A DNA stretch of 64,000 nucleotides from positions 92,461,470 through 92,525,469 of the forward strand of contig OW121848.1 in the NCBI GenBank assembly GCA_933228895.1, given 5' to 3'. The notes under the pieces are model-generated. The model did not search any database and had not been told where the DNA came from. It saw nothing but the letters and a program-made list of their open reading frames with translations. Of this stretch, positions 34,901 through 46,897 are shown one piece after another. Position numbers and translations under genes: made by a program. Position 1 is the first letter of the stretch. The number at the start of each line of letters is the position of its first letter. This stretch comes from Platycnemis pennipes. Taxonomy: Eukaryota > Arthropoda > Insecta > Odonata > Platycnemididae.

Positions 34901-37317
34901 TCGTAATGATGTGTAATCCGTCCATACTCACGAAAATGTTTTGCTTCAATAACTGAATGAAAAATAGTAATTCTTGGCTCTCGCTAACCATAACCACTGT
35001 TACATCTCCAGACAATACGCTAGGCCTATATGTTATTTTCAATCACTTAAGAACCGAGAACATTTTTGTCGTGTATAAGAGAAACACCCTTATTCTTATA
35101 TTTAACTCTATTGCTCGTCAGGTTAAACTTTGAGAAGATTTGATAATCATTAATAATTGTCATGGAAGCATACATCGCCATAGAATCTGTGATCGAGACT
35201 TACTTGGGTATTTAATTTAATAAGAGAATGTGCAAAAGTTATCAATCTATAAGATTAAAATGGCGGAACAATTTAATAAGTACTTTAACACGAGAAGAAT
35301 AACACCGGAATCGAATAGGAAGAGAGTTAGGAAGGCCTAAATTATTAACATTTTCCAGTTTCCATAATAAAAGTATTAAATAAAAATTCAGTACATAATT
35401 TTCTAGAAGATAATTTATAAGTATTTAAAACCAATATTTAATTTTTAAAAGAACGAATTCGATCTTGCATTCCAATAGGTCATCAAAATAACCTAAAATC
35501 GAAAATCAATTCTTTGCCGTTCGCTGCTGCGAATAGTTTTCATAATGAAACAAAAGCTATAAAGAGCAAAATAGACAAGTATTGTTTTTGAATTGAAACC
35601 AAAAGAACTCAATAACAATAGCCATGTTTCACTCCGAACCAATGTGAGAAATTATTACACGTGAGTGTATTCTGAAGTAGATTTGATTTTGCTCAAGAAA
35701 CTACCCCAGGTGGTAATGATTAGGGAAGATTCACTCTTTATGATCAGAAACATTTGAAAGGAGCCATGAAATGAATGTTAACCATATATTGCCAGTACAT
35801 AGACACAACGGATAAACCTAACACATAGATTTCAATTCTGTAGTGCATTACAGAAATATAAGAAATTTGATATTTAACAGGTAAATAAATCTACGATCAT
35901 GATGATATCAGCCAGAGATGCGTAGAATATAGAGACAGTATACAGTATAGATTAGGCCAAAATTTTAGCATCACTCTCCTTCGAAAATGGCTTTTGCGCC
36001 ATTATGACCAATTGACGTTTCTTCATGGGAATGACTGATATCTTCTGTCTGTAAATTTCACTGGTGACTTTCAAATTTCTGTTTAGCTGAGCTACACTAT
36101 TATAAGTTTAGAATCATTCATATTTATATTCTGGAAGCAACGAAGCTGCAACAAAGCGGAAAATATATAGGTAAAAATTTGTGCGCCATAATGCTCTCGA
36201 TATGGCGGAACCTCATGCATGACGTTGAATATTTTTGAGTCATTCACATTTCCTTGAAAAATGGCTACTAGACCGGACACTAAAAAGCATGTTTTTTCTC
36301 TCCTGTGAAGAGGTCTCGACCAGGAGAGGATCACTAACAGTACGCATACTAAATGAGGCATAGTGGAGACATTGTCTCCTGCGAGTTAGACAACACGCGC
36401 TATTTTTATGCAGCACCCGTCTGCATACCTTAAAGGAAAACGTTCCAGGCACCGATTGGCTACCAAGAATCATTGTGAAAGCAAACGGGCTTGAGTTTAT
36501 TTCTGAATTCTAGTGATTAAGAAATTTTTTTCCCAAGCTATTTATATGGTTTCCCTTATCTCATCTCCCATAGAGCATAGATAATAAATGAGGCGTAAGT
36601 ATTTCCAAAATAAGGAGACATTCCATCAAAACATGAATGCAGAAACAAGATTGTCATTTATTTAATGACAATCAGTAAGCAAATGCAGAGAGGAAAGTAG
36701 TCACAAAGGTGAATAATAACAAAAATTATACGATAATATTAAAATACTTAAATGGAATACGGCTGAAAAACGAGTGTAAACCGCTCATGACACCTATTCA
36801 CTTTCTACACTTTGAAGATGGCTCACCTATACGTAAAACCAGTCATAGCACTGTTCATATGTCTTCATACTAAAAAACACCGACTTTTGCTGAATAAAAT
36901 ATTGGATAAAGTTTAAACATCTTCGTCTTTTTTCCTAATTGGATCCTAAAACTAAAAATGATGAAGTTGGCATTAAGGGTTACTGTAGGTGACGTTGACG
37001 CTTGTGAAAAATTTGCATAGAAAGGTTACGAAAACATTTTATGGGGAAGTTATAGACTCCTCTAATGAGATCCTGAGAAAATCGATGGAAGCAAGGAGAA
37101 TAATTAAAAATGGTTATTTTACGCCCCTAAAATTGTTAATGGCTCTTAAAAACACGGGTATATCGTAGTATATCGGTGGATTTAGGCATAAATACTTTTG
37201 CTAGTGATGAGAGTTTAATTAATGTGATGAATGTACCAGAGATGCGTAATTGCAGTTATCAGTTCTTAAAGCATGAATGTTATCTCCATTTTCATGAGTC
37301 AACACTCTTAAAATTCA
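31984..37317 (+). other. Presumed first-intron DNA, AT-rich
   Basis: Begins at the GTGAGA donor after the coding exon. About 5.3 kb of AT-rich sequence with no GC-rich island, no recognised mobile element and no frame with a domain. The run without islands or LINE pieces is the longest in the window, which fits intronic DNA next to a promoter but does not prove it. Confidence 0.4.
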
Positions 37318-37380
37318 ATGATTGTCTTCATCAGGCCATAATGTCTCAGGATATGGCAATGGTCAGGATATGGCCATTAC
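37318..37380 (-). mobile_element. RTE-like LINE scrap with internal duplication
   Basis: The minus strand reads GGCCATATCCTGA, then CCATTGCCATATCCTGAGAC, then ATTATGGCCTGATGAAGACA. This matches the HILRHDGLMKTIVEG codons of the copy at 42090-42140, with CCATATCCTGA tandemly repeated. It is too short to code for anything. Confidence 0.65.
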
Positions 37381-38859
37381 TTGTGACATCTTCTTCTTAA
37401 GATTTTCAGAAGACTTCACTTTTCTATAAAGCTATTCTTAAGACTTCTCCGTAAGTCACTAGATCGAACCATTTCATCTTCATAATTTTTCTTTACCACC
37501 ACATTTACAATGATTTAAAGTTGCATGCCAAGTAAAATGAGTACCCTATTTAACCACACTCTATTACCAGTATTTCCTCTATTACCACACAACCAGAGTT
37601 GTCATTCGGGTTTACATCCATCATTCTCTATTTATAAGGCAGTCGCTGAGACCAATCTATAATCCCAAGATCACATGTCAGATTTAATATGTATGTAACA
37701 TTATAGAATTTTTGACGGTGGTAGGAGATCAACAGAATACGATGGAGCTAACATTTAAAAAAATGAGAACCGTGTACTGGAGCTAAAAAATCAATTAATG
37801 AATTAAGGATGAAAATCGGAGGTTTTCATAGCTGAAATTCTTTCAATATTTTACCCGTATTTTGTTGAAAATCATTTAGGGTGTAATGTGCAGAAACACG
37901 TTAAAAAAGTGATAAGCATGGGGGAAGAGGCAGTCACTAATGCCTGTTCAAAGGCATGAACTGTAAATGATATTGTAATGTAGTATTACAAACTCCGACT
38001 AGTGAAAGAGATGAGGACATACTTTACTTGCAATGCATCGAGAGCTGGAAAATCCGTCATCTCCCTTATGATGGCAAATAAACTCCCTATACAACTACCA
38101 ATGAGTTGATTGTGGGAAGTCGGATGGGGCGGGAAATAATTCATTTTGTGCAGGATTCATATTGTTTGACTACGGCTTTTTGTGGAAAGAAAATAATAGC
38201 AAATTTTCTCTTACAGTAAATTTTCTCTGGCTCCACGAGATGATGATGTAAATGTTTCCCTCGGTACGTTGCAGTTCCTTTGCCGCTAAAGTAAATGTTT
38301 AATCACCGGTAAAGAAATGAGTGTACCGACCACCAGGGTTTCCCACCATCTTAACCCAATTAAAGGAGAACTATTGCTTTATCCACTGACCAATTGACCA
38401 TTGTAAAAGACCATTGTAAATGTGAAAATATTAGCTGAGAGAGGACTTAAGTGGAAAGCTGTGTCAAATAATCTTTGGATTGATGACAAGTGGTGAATAT
38501 TTTCTTTCGTCATTAGTACTCAAGTTTATCAATCGACATTAATATGTTTTAAATTAAAAGTACACCTAAATCAATTTCAACTAGAGGGGAGAAAAGCTAT
38601 ACAATTTAAAACTGGGAAACGAGTACATTTATTCAATGCACTTCGCTCTCAACCATCCCTAAGGACTTATAATCCCGATGGAAAACATTCCAAGATTCCT
38701 AGTACTCAACCCGTTGGGGCACTCATTACTTGCCAATCAAGGCTATACATATTTTCAAGCACGAAATCATGATATGCTCCTTTTTGTCTTCAAGTACGCA
38801 CTGCACATTAGTGAATTCTTTCGCCAAACTGGAAAATGAGCACGGTCACCGAACCGCCA
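37381..38859. other. Unassigned AT-rich DNA
   Basis: No gene or mobile element recognised; presumed intronic if the 31.9-kb exon is real. Confidence 0.35.
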
Positions 38860-39680
38860 CGAGGGAAACAGTTCACGTGGAGCCCATAGCGCATTCTCAG
38901 GGCCGGAACTTGCATAACTGTGGACGTGGAGGAATCCGGAATTCCCGCAGCACCAGAGTTACAGAGGGAGGTCGATCAGTCAAAAACGTAAGCGGCATAA
39001 CCCAGTGGGCTCCTCGCCATCCGCTGACTCCCTTCGACCCCTTCTGCCACCCCTTCTCCTGTGGACCTCATAAAATGCAGATCCCGGTCCCCTCTCCCTC
39101 CCAAAGCGAGACCACCCAAGCACCCACACCAGTCCCCTCACGACGTGAAATCACTTGCACACGCGCCTCTCGAGAGACAGAAAAAAAAATCCGGATTCCC
39201 TTCACTCCCCCTACTCGCCCGTCCACGGGGCGTACTGAGAAGGGGTCTGCAAGGGCCCCTGGAGTCGTCGGCGGCGATGCAGATGGCGGCCGGAGGGGCC
39301 CCTAGGAATGACGATAGGAGGGGAGGGTGCAGAAGCTGTGTTCCGGATATCCCATTGTTGGCGCGACCCTGATCACGCCTCGCCGCTCTTATTGTTTTCG
39401 GAGGAGATTGCCAGAGTGGGTCGTGTGTGTGTGTGTGTGTTGGCAGGGTTAGGGTTGGGGTGATGGGAGTTTGGCCGGCGGATTGAATGGGGAGGGATGT
39501 GGGGAGTGATAGGGAGGGGTGGATTTGGGTTTGGGGGCGGCCGATGGGGGAGGGATTAGCGGTGACGGCGGTGCTTGAGTGAGGAGACAGGCGGGGAGGT
39601 GGTGGGAGTCTGCTGCTCCCTCGGCGTTTCCCTTGCTCTCGTTCTCATTCACCAGAGCGCTCGCGAGTCGGTGGCTTTTG
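38860..39680. other. GC-rich island pair with (GT)n
   Basis: Two GC-rich blocks (about 38860-39330 and 39440-39680) flank a (GT)9 tract at 39423-39441. A 191-codon plus frame (38730-39305) crosses the first block; it is Pro/Thr/Ser/Arg-rich without a domain and is overlapped by another frame, so it is not called. A purine-rich segment at 39443-39560 is G-rich on the plus strand. Confidence 0.4.
39423..39441 (+). repeat. (GT)n microsatellite
   Basis: Nine uninterrupted GT units followed by TGGCAGGG. Confidence 0.95.
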
Positions 39681-39754
39681 CAGAATTGAAAAAAAAGCTC
39701 AGCAAATGCGATGTAATGAAACAACACTCGAAAACCAATAGAAAAATCATTTTT

Positions 39755-39860
39755 GCCCAACAAATAAACACATTTTTTCACATTTAGTCATTTTATTCCC
39801 CGACCGATTTCAACGTTTCAGTATCATCATCAAGACAATAGGCTGAGAAAGGTTCTGGTT
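39755..39860 (-). mobile_element. Hammerhead-like retroelement end, degenerate
   Basis: Minus strand: CTTGATGATGATACTGAAAC, then GTTGAAATCGGTCGGGG, then AATAAAATGAC and AAATGTG. It has the same order (TGATGA, spacer, GAAA, CGGTCG, AATAAA, TGTG) as the elements at 10.3, 23.6 and 62.6 kb. Stem II is not clearly paired, so it is decayed or belongs to a related element lacking the ribozyme. The upstream boundary is uncertain. Confidence 0.4.
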
Positions 39861-41560
39861 AGATTCTTGACAGCTGGTCCACAAATATTCCGTTCACGGA
39901 ATGATGAAATAAATTGTGTTCAAAATCACAAACTTGCTGGTTTATAGCTTATTACAATGCCGTTTATCAGCCAATTACAAGCAGTTGATATTATAAGAAA
40001 GTCATATCTTGGGAAAATAGAATTTGTGAGTTATGGATTTAGGAGGAGGAGAGACTATCTAGGAACTAGGAGGAAGTCAAAGTTATGAGGGGAGGTGTGA
40101 TAAAGAGAAAGACATGCGTGGGTAGGGTAAATTAGGGAAAATTAACGGTTGACGCAAAAAAATATGATAGGGAAACGGAATATTTTTGTTGGGAGAGTTG
40201 GATGACAAGAGTCGTTGGAGGTGAATGTGTGGATGATGGGAGTGAGAACGGATTTTCGAGGGGGTGTGTGGTATGAGAACATCTAGAGATGTGAGGGGCG
40301 GGTATGAGGGTTGTGAATATTTCCTACACTGGAAGGAAAAATATGAAGAATCAATTTGGCTGGCACTCGACCCTAATAAATCTGAAGGGGGTTGTGAAAT
40401 AATTGAAAAAATAGTTCATTAAAATTATGAACATTTTTATGAAAATATTTTCTTACAACCACGCTATCACTGTTTCATGCGAACAGTTTTCGACGAATAA
40501 TAGATTGGGAAGATCGTAATGGAGGGTTTGAGTGAGATGGATAAGATAAATTGTGAGGGGCTTAAAAGAGACATCATATGAGTTTATCTGATCAAAGTAT
40601 CGAGGATTCAAGGAACCACGTGGGATCAATCTTAGGATTGATTGCAAGTACTAATAATTATGAGTATTAAATCATTTGAAAAAATACATCGATTTGCAAA
40701 GAAAACAATCAGGAACTTTTTATAGACATTTCTTTACCGTAGGTAATTATTTTATATTGCTAATAGTCGCATAGTAAATGCCATTATTTCACGGATAAGA
40801 ATAGAGTATCGCTCCCGATACGCTCATACCTCTTCACGGGCAACTTTTTCGTCGATGTAATGAATGCGACTCATTCTTTAAGGCATTCCATCTCCGAAAT
40901 ATGAAAAGGTAGTCTCGAAAAATAAAGAATTATTGGAGTAAGAGATACCCGCGAAGCTCAAAACTGAGTTAATGCTGCACAAAAATTACCAGATTGCTTC
41001 TCCTTATATGTTGCTTATCTTGAGAATTGCAATACAAAAAAAATGTACACTCTGACTTATGCATATTCTTGAAAAATGAAATAAATAATTGTATGAGAAG
41101 AAGTACTTGAAACAGAATGTATCCAAAGTAATGTTTATTATAAGTAATTCCATATTTTTCTGATGGTAACCAAAATAAGATATATCTAAATTGCTAAATA
41201 ATGCTTTTAACTACATATTTTTATTTTTTTCAATGTTTCCGGAAGCAAAAAACGTTATCTCAACTTATTATCTATCTCATCGAATAAGATGCGTTCAAAT
41301 ATAAAATTTTTCTTCAAATATTCGTCATACAGATGACTGTTACTCTAACAGCTCAATTATCGAGAGTTTTCTCTATTTGAAATTTCTTCTCCTAGCTATC
41401 ATTAACAATAAAATATCTTCCATAGGAAAACAAAAGGTGTCCTTTTAGTTATGAATACACAATTACAGTATTTAGGTATGGAGCCATTCAAACCTCTTTT
41501 ATAAATATTGTAAGCAATATGTATTTACGGGTATTTATGAATACCTACATAAAGGATAAA
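39861..41560. other. Unassigned AT-rich DNA
   Basis: No recognised gene. CAATCTTAGGATTG at about 40634 resembles the RTE tail but is too short to call. Confidence 0.35.
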
Positions 41561-41892
41561 GTATATCAACAGAGTGAGAAGCAAAGAGATCTTAAGAGTG
41601 GGAAAAAAGAGAAGTTGCTGAACACTTTAAAAAGAAGACGGGAAAACGTATTTGGCGACATCTTGAGACACGAGGGACTGATTATAACAATCGCCGAGGG
41701 AAAAGTGAACGGGAAGAATGAAAAAGGAAGGCCTAGCATGAGATACATGGAACAAGTTGTGAAAGATGTGAAAGAGAATAATTATGTTAATATGAAAATA
41801 TGAAGAGGATAGCCAATCGAATGATCGAGTGGAAATCTATGTCGGACCAATCTAAAGATTGCCGACTTGTGATGACCGATGATGATGATGAA
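41561..41892 (+). mobile_element. RTE-like LINE 3' end, 5'-truncated copy 1
   Basis: Codes, with a frameshift, for KKEKLLNTLKRRRENVFGDI, then LRHEGLI and GKVNGKNEKGRPSMRYMEQV, which matches the C-terminal tail of the RTE copy at 46610-46870. It ends in a (GAT)n tail at about 41873-41892. The insertion covers about 330 bp of the 3' end only. Confidence 0.85.
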
Positions 41893-41932
41893 TTTAGGAT
41901 AATGCCAGTTGACTCCAAATTTAGAAAATAAT

Positions 41933-41987
41933 CGATTTTGAAAGTGTAAAATGCAGGAACGATTCTACTCTTTCAAAATCGTTCCTG
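41933..41987. repeat. Two competing hairpins between LINE tails
   Basis: CGATTTTGAAAG (41933-41944) pairs perfectly with CTTTCAAAATCG (41970-41981), and CAGGAACGATT (41954-41964) pairs perfectly with AATCGTTCCTG (41977-41987). The right-hand segment is shared, so only one hairpin can form at a time. Confidence 0.75.
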
Positions 41988-41997
41988 TAAGTATGTA

Positions 41998-42312
41998 ATC
42001 GACCGAGTGACAAATGAAGAAGTGTTAAGAAAAGTGGAAGAAAAGAGAAGTGTGCTGAAAACTATAAAAAGAAGACGGGACAACCTAATCGGCCATATCT
42101 TAAGACACGATGGCCTGATGAAGACAATCGTCGAGGGAAAAGTGAACGGGAAAAATGGAAGAGGCAGGCCTCGTATGAGTTACATGGAGCAGGTCGTAAA
42201 GGACGTGAAAGAGAGGAACTACGTTAAAATGAAGAGGTTGGCCGATAGAAGAATCGAGTGGAGGGCTGCGTCAAACCAATCCTAGGATTGTTGACCCTTG
42301 AAGATGAAGTGT
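41998..42312 (+). mobile_element. RTE-like LINE 3' end, 5'-truncated copy 2
   Basis: Starts at the codons IDRVTNEEVLRKV and stays open to a stop at 42283-42285. It contains LIGHILRHDGLMKTIVEGKV, NGKNGRGRPRM, and KRLADRRIEWRAASNQS. The 3' trailer AGGATTGTTGACCCTTGAAG follows and the GAT tail is very short. It is the best-preserved C-terminal tail of the family here. Copies 1 and 2 lie only about 105 bp apart in the same orientation. Confidence 0.85.
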
Positions 42313-43529
42313 GTAATCTGAAACTCAGGCTGAATTTGTTCCAGATTTAGGTGCCTTCTTCCGGACACAGAAGCTAATAGACACAGAAGTAGGTATGCCC
42401 AATGGAACCGTGATAGATTCCAAATACGAAGAATCTACTCACTATTTAGTTCATGCTGTTCGAGATTCGCCGCTTAAATTTCCAAAAACTCACAAAATCA
42501 GTATAGACGAGTGCCAACCAAGAGCGGGCCTTGGAGGAGGGGCCTCGAGGGGAAGTGCATTCTGGAACTGGAGCCGGAAGAAAGGACCCTCGAGACAAAG
42601 AGAAGTCAGTCTCCTCACGGGGCCAATTTTGCCGTGACAAAGGGCCATCGAAGGGCCCTTCTTGCTTTGAAAGGTTTGAGCCAAATCACTCCCTCATTTT
42701 TCATTCGCAAAAGACAGGTCCCTCAACCTCTATCCCCCCTGCGACAACATGCCCTTTCATCGTAATGGAGAGGAGGGAGATTTTTTTCACGGGCTGCTCT
42801 TTTCATTTCCACTTAAAATCGGGCGTTTGTCATTATCCGGTCAAAATTTTGACTCCTGCCATTACATTCCGTATTTAAACGTATTTTGAAGAGCAATTAA
42901 TTTTTAATCAAAATGGAGGGAGGACATGAAGATGTCAAAATGAAATATGCTATATTCTCCGACACTCATTTTTTTCATCTTTCCGGTATAACATAATCAC
43001 TCACATAATTCCGGGCCACTATAAAGTAATATATTTTATGTCTAAATTTTTATTAAAGTAGAATGTTAAATTAAAAAAGAAGAAAAGTCAATGGTGAATA
43101 ACTGAGAATAAGAAACTTAAAAATGATGATTATTAGCATTTTTATTCTACCTATTACGTAAACATTATTTACCTACTTTAAAAAACTAGGGCTAGGTACG
43201 GAGAGCGGGATCAAAAATGTTAGCATACTGATTAAGGAATGTGCAGACGCAATACTTAATAGTGATCATGGAATAGCTCCAATTGATCTGACGTGAAGTA
43301 AGTTTCCTGTAATAAGAATCTGTAACGTTACACATTTATTTTAAACTCGTTTCTAATTGTAGTTATTGCCCATCCGGTATTTCGATCTATTAAAAGAATG
43401 TGGAACCCTCGAAACCATTTTCAAGCGTATAAATAATTTCAGTTATTTTTATATAGAGTTGTCTTTTAACATTGTTCAACTAATATTACATACGGGTATA
43501 ATGCTACCTCAAATAAAGCTTAAAGCCAC
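42313..43529. other. Unassigned DNA with a small GC-rich block
   Basis: A moderately GC-rich block at 42500-42760 carries overlapping frames on both strands (42395-42878), with no domain seen. The rest is AT-rich. Confidence 0.35.
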
Positions 43530-44059
43530 CGAGTGCGTCCACCGGGTTGCGGATGGTGGGTCGACCTCTAGATACAGATGATAGCTGCGAGATAAGGGAG
43601 TTTACTTGTCGAATAAGCAGTCGTGGACAAAACGCTGAGGCATTCCGAGGGGTATTGGTCTATCCCTGGGTAAGGTAGGCTATTAAATAATACAGAACCT
43701 GTGAAGATGCCGTGACTTTGCGATTAGAGGCCGACAACAATTATGCATTCTATCACTGGGAGGAGAGGGCAGCAGTCCTTCTTCATATGAGTGAAGATGG
43801 AGACCACAAAGGTAGGTACAGCGACACTCATTTCACTACAGGTGTGGTAAACGTTATTTTAACGGCTGAAGTTCTGCGATGTGGAAGGCAAGGGAAAACC
43901 ACCACATTATTATCCCGAGGAGTCGCAGCTGCTCAACTTTTTCTTTCAATCAAGACGTGATGGAACCCTCTCGAGTAAAATATTCCGGAGGTAAAATAGT
44001 CCCCCATCCGGATCTCCGGGCGGGTACAACCCGAGAGAGTACATCAGTCAAGTGTGATA

Positions 44060-44878
44060 AGCATTTTAGGCTCGGAACTTGGAACGTGTGATCGCTTCGG
44101 ACCTGCGGAAAACTGGAAAACCTAGAGGTGGAAATGCAAAGAATGGACCTCGACATATTAGGAATCAGGGAAATGAAGTGGACCGAATAAGGAGACTTCT
44201 GGAGCGGAAGCTATAGAATAATACAAACGGGATCATTATGCTGGAGTAGGCAAAATGCTCAGGAAGAGCGTCGGAATGCGTGTGAAGAGCTTCCTGCAGT
44301 ACAATGAAAGGATAATAATGGTGAAGATCGAGACCAAACCTGTAGATACCGTGGTGGTGCAGGTTTACATGCCTACGACTGACTATGAAGATGAAGAAGT
44401 GGAAGACGTCTACGAAGATATCACGGAAGTTATAAAACAGGTAATAGGAGAAGAAAACCTAATTATTTTAGGAGACTGGAACGCTATCGTCGGCGAAGGT
44501 CAAGATGGAAGAATAACTGGAAAATACGGATTGGGAAACCGAAACGAAAGAGGAGAAAGGCTGCTGGAGTTCTGCACTCAACATAAGTTAGTGGTTGCCA
44601 ACACATTGTTTAAAAATCACAACCGCAGAAGATACACATGGAAAATGCCAGGAGACAGAAGAAGATGCCAAATAGACTACATTTTAGTGAAGCAGAGATT
44701 TAGAAACCAGGTGAAGGACTGCAAAAGCTACCCTGGGGCAGACATCGACAGTGAACATAATTTAGTGATGATGAAATGCCATCTAAAATTCAAGAAGTTG
44801 AAGAAAATAATGAAGAACATATGGCAAATAGAAAAATTAAAGGAGGCTCAACACCAGCAGGCATTAAAAAAGCAGTAG
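44060..44878 (+). pseudogene. AP-type endonuclease domain of RTE-like LINE
   Basis: The AP endonuclease nicks target DNA to prime reverse transcription. Visible motifs in order are: LGTWNV then an in-frame TGA at about 44089 where the family has Arg; LDILGIREMKWT with the catalytic Glu (44147-44184); GDWNAIVGEG (44474-44503), which carries the DxN pair; RRYTWKMPGDRRRCQIDYIL (44628-44687); and SEHNLVMMK, replacing the usual SDH-type motif. Frame shifts lie between 44184 and 44255. From 44255 to 44878 the frame is open for 207 codons. The TGA fits a CpG decay (CGA to TGA). Confidence 0.85.
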
Positions 44879-45303
44879 GAAACAATATAGGATAGAACCT
44901 CAACGAGAAATCAGTGGATGAGCGCTGGGAAAATATTAAATGTGGGCTACAGGAAGCCGCAAAGGAAGCTCTTGTAAGAAGAAAAGTTGCCAAGAAGAAG
45001 ACATGGATCACGGAAGAAGTCTTAGACCTGATTGAAGGAAGAAGAAAGACGAAAGTACAAGAATGTGGAAACTGAAGAAGGGCAGCTTTGCTACAAACGA
45101 ATAAGGAACGAAATAAGTCGCAAAGCCAGGAAAGCTAGAGAAAAACGGATGAAGATCCTATGCGCGGATGTACAAAATAATCTTGCTCTTGGAAAGGTGG
45201 AAACTGCCTATAGGATAGTGAGGAACCACTTCAAAGAACGAAGCATAAGATGTAATACCATAAGAGACAAAATGGAGAACTTTCGATTGAAAATGAAGAC
45301 AAA

Positions 45304-46383
45304 GTGAAGAGATGGAAAGAATATCTGGAAGACTTATACAACGGAAAAAATCTCAGCACGAAAGTGATCGAAGAGGAAAGCGAAGTTGAAGAGGATGATA
45401 TGGGAGCATCAATATTAAGATCGGAAAATGATGCTGCAGTAAAGGACCTTTGCATGATTAAGGCTTCTGGAGTTTATGATATTCCTGCAGAACTAATAAA
45501 AAATGCAGGAGAGAAGACAGTAACTCATCTTTACAAAACCATCTGCGACATGTATTGAACAGGAGAAATACCAAGAGACTTCGAAAAAAACATCATCATT
45601 CCTATTCTCAAAAGGAAGAGAGCGGAGAAATGCGAATATTTTAGAACTATAAGCCCGATAACACATGTATCGAAGGATCATCTACAGAAATAGAAGGAAA
45701 AGCAGAGGAGTTCCTGGATGAAGATCAATTTGGATTCAGAAATAGTAAGGGTACAAGAGAGGCAATATTGGCTCTTAGGTTGCTCATAGAAAACAGAATG
45801 GAGAACAAATCGACGTTCATTGCATTTGTGGACTTAGAGAAGGCTTTTGACAACGTGGATTGGAATTCAATGCTTGGACTTCTGAAAGGAATTGGAGTGT
45901 CTTGCAATGATCGAAGAATTATACACAGTTTGTATAAAAACCAAGTAGCTGTGATTATATCTGGACCCAGCTGTGAAGAAGCAAGAATAATGAAAGGAGT
46001 GAGACATGGCTGTGAACTGTCTCCAGTAATTTTTAATGTTTACATCGGTGAGAGCCATCAATGAAATCAAAGAGAAATCTTCTGGGGTGAATATCCATGG
46101 AGAAAAAATTAGCATGCGGTGATTAGCTGATGATATAGCACTCATAGCAGAGACAGAGAGGGATCTGAATAAGATGAGGATAACCATGGAAAGGACAATG
46201 GCCAGATATCAGCTGAAAAAAAATAAGAAGAAGACTAAGATACTGGTGTGCAGCAAGAGAGAAGAGGCCAAAACCAACGTTAAACTACGAAAACAAAAGC
46301 TGGAAGAGGTGAAAGAGTTCTGTTACCTTGGAAGCCGAGTAACCTACGATGGACGAAACAGAAAAAAATTGTCAGCAGAATAG
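45304..46383 (+). pseudogene. Reverse transcriptase domain of RTE-like LINE
   Basis: RT motifs in order are: DQFGFRNSKGTREAILALR (45724-45780); motif A AFVDLEKAFDNVDW (45822-45863), with the catalytic Asp; motif B RHGCELSPVIFNVY (46003-46045); and motif C LADDIALIAE (46126-46155), directly preceded by an in-frame TGA. The thumb string FCYLGSRVTYDGRN (46318-46360) follows. At least three frames are needed to read it, so the protein is dead. Key Asp residues are preserved, which points to inactivation by stops and indels rather than long drift. Confidence 0.85.
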
Positions 46384-46880
46384 CCCTGGCAAAGAGGGCA
46401 TTCTATCAAAAGAAGAATCTACTTACCACTGGAAATGCAGGCGTAGAAGTAAGGAAACGATTCATCAGAACGTACATCTGGAGCGTGTTTCTTTATGGCA
46501 GCGAATCATGGACAATGACAGAAGCGGAAAATAAAAGGGTGGAAGCATTCTTAATGTGGTTCTTCAGAAGAATGATGAAGATTAAATGGATCGACCGAGT
46601 TAGTAACGAGGAAGTCCTAAGAAGAGTGGGAGAAAAGAGAAGTCTTCTGAATACCCTAAGAAGAAGACGGGACTTGATAGGCCACATCATGAGACATGAT
46701 GGCCTGATTTAGACAATCGTCGAGGGACAAGTGGATGGGAAGAATGGCAAAGGAAGGCCTCGTGCAAGATATATGGAACAAGTGATAAAGGATGTGAAAG
46801 AGAAGAATTACGCAAATATGAAGAGATTAGCCGATAGAAGAACTCAGTGGAGAGCTGCGTCAAACCAATCTGAGGATTGA
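46384..46880 (+). pseudogene. C-terminal domain of RTE-like LINE
   Basis: Contains IRTYIWSVFLYGSESWTM, RRMMKIKWIDRVSNEEVLRR, IGHIMRHDGLI, a stop at 46711, then GKNGKGRPRARYMEQVIKDV and KRLADRRTQWRAASNQS. The function of this tail in RTE proteins is not established. The same region is the most frequent fragment elsewhere in the window because 5' truncation leaves only the 3' end. Confidence 0.85.
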
Positions 46881-46897
46881 TGACTTAAGATGGTGAT

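Larger units (their letters stand above)
43530..46897 (+). mobile_element. Nearly full-length RTE-like LINE, inactivated
   Basis: About 3.4 kb, close to the usual 3.2-3.4 kb of RTE elements. The 5' leader starts near 43530 with GCGTCCACCGGGTTGCGGAT, followed by an AP-type endonuclease (44060-44790), reverse transcriptase (45480-46340), the C-terminal domain (46380-46880) and a GAT-like end (TTAAGATGGTGATGAG). Stops and frameshifts interrupt the single expected ORF in many places. Four other plus-strand pieces in the window (41561, 41998, 48535, 55829) match its 3' part. No clear target-site duplication was identified. Confidence 0.9.

Noticed and set aside
38730..39305. 191-codon plus-strand open frame
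   Set aside because: It crosses a GC-rich island, is Pro/Thr/Ser/Arg-rich with no domain, and is overlapped by another long frame; composition explains it.
39443..39460. Telomere-like GGGTTAGGGTTGGGG
   Set aside because: Only two TTAGGG-like units, and insects normally use TTAGG; more likely chance in a G-rich tract.
40630..40655. Possible RTE tail with CAATCTTAGGATTG
   Set aside because: Only about 15 bp match and the string is nearly palindromic; no GAT tail follows.
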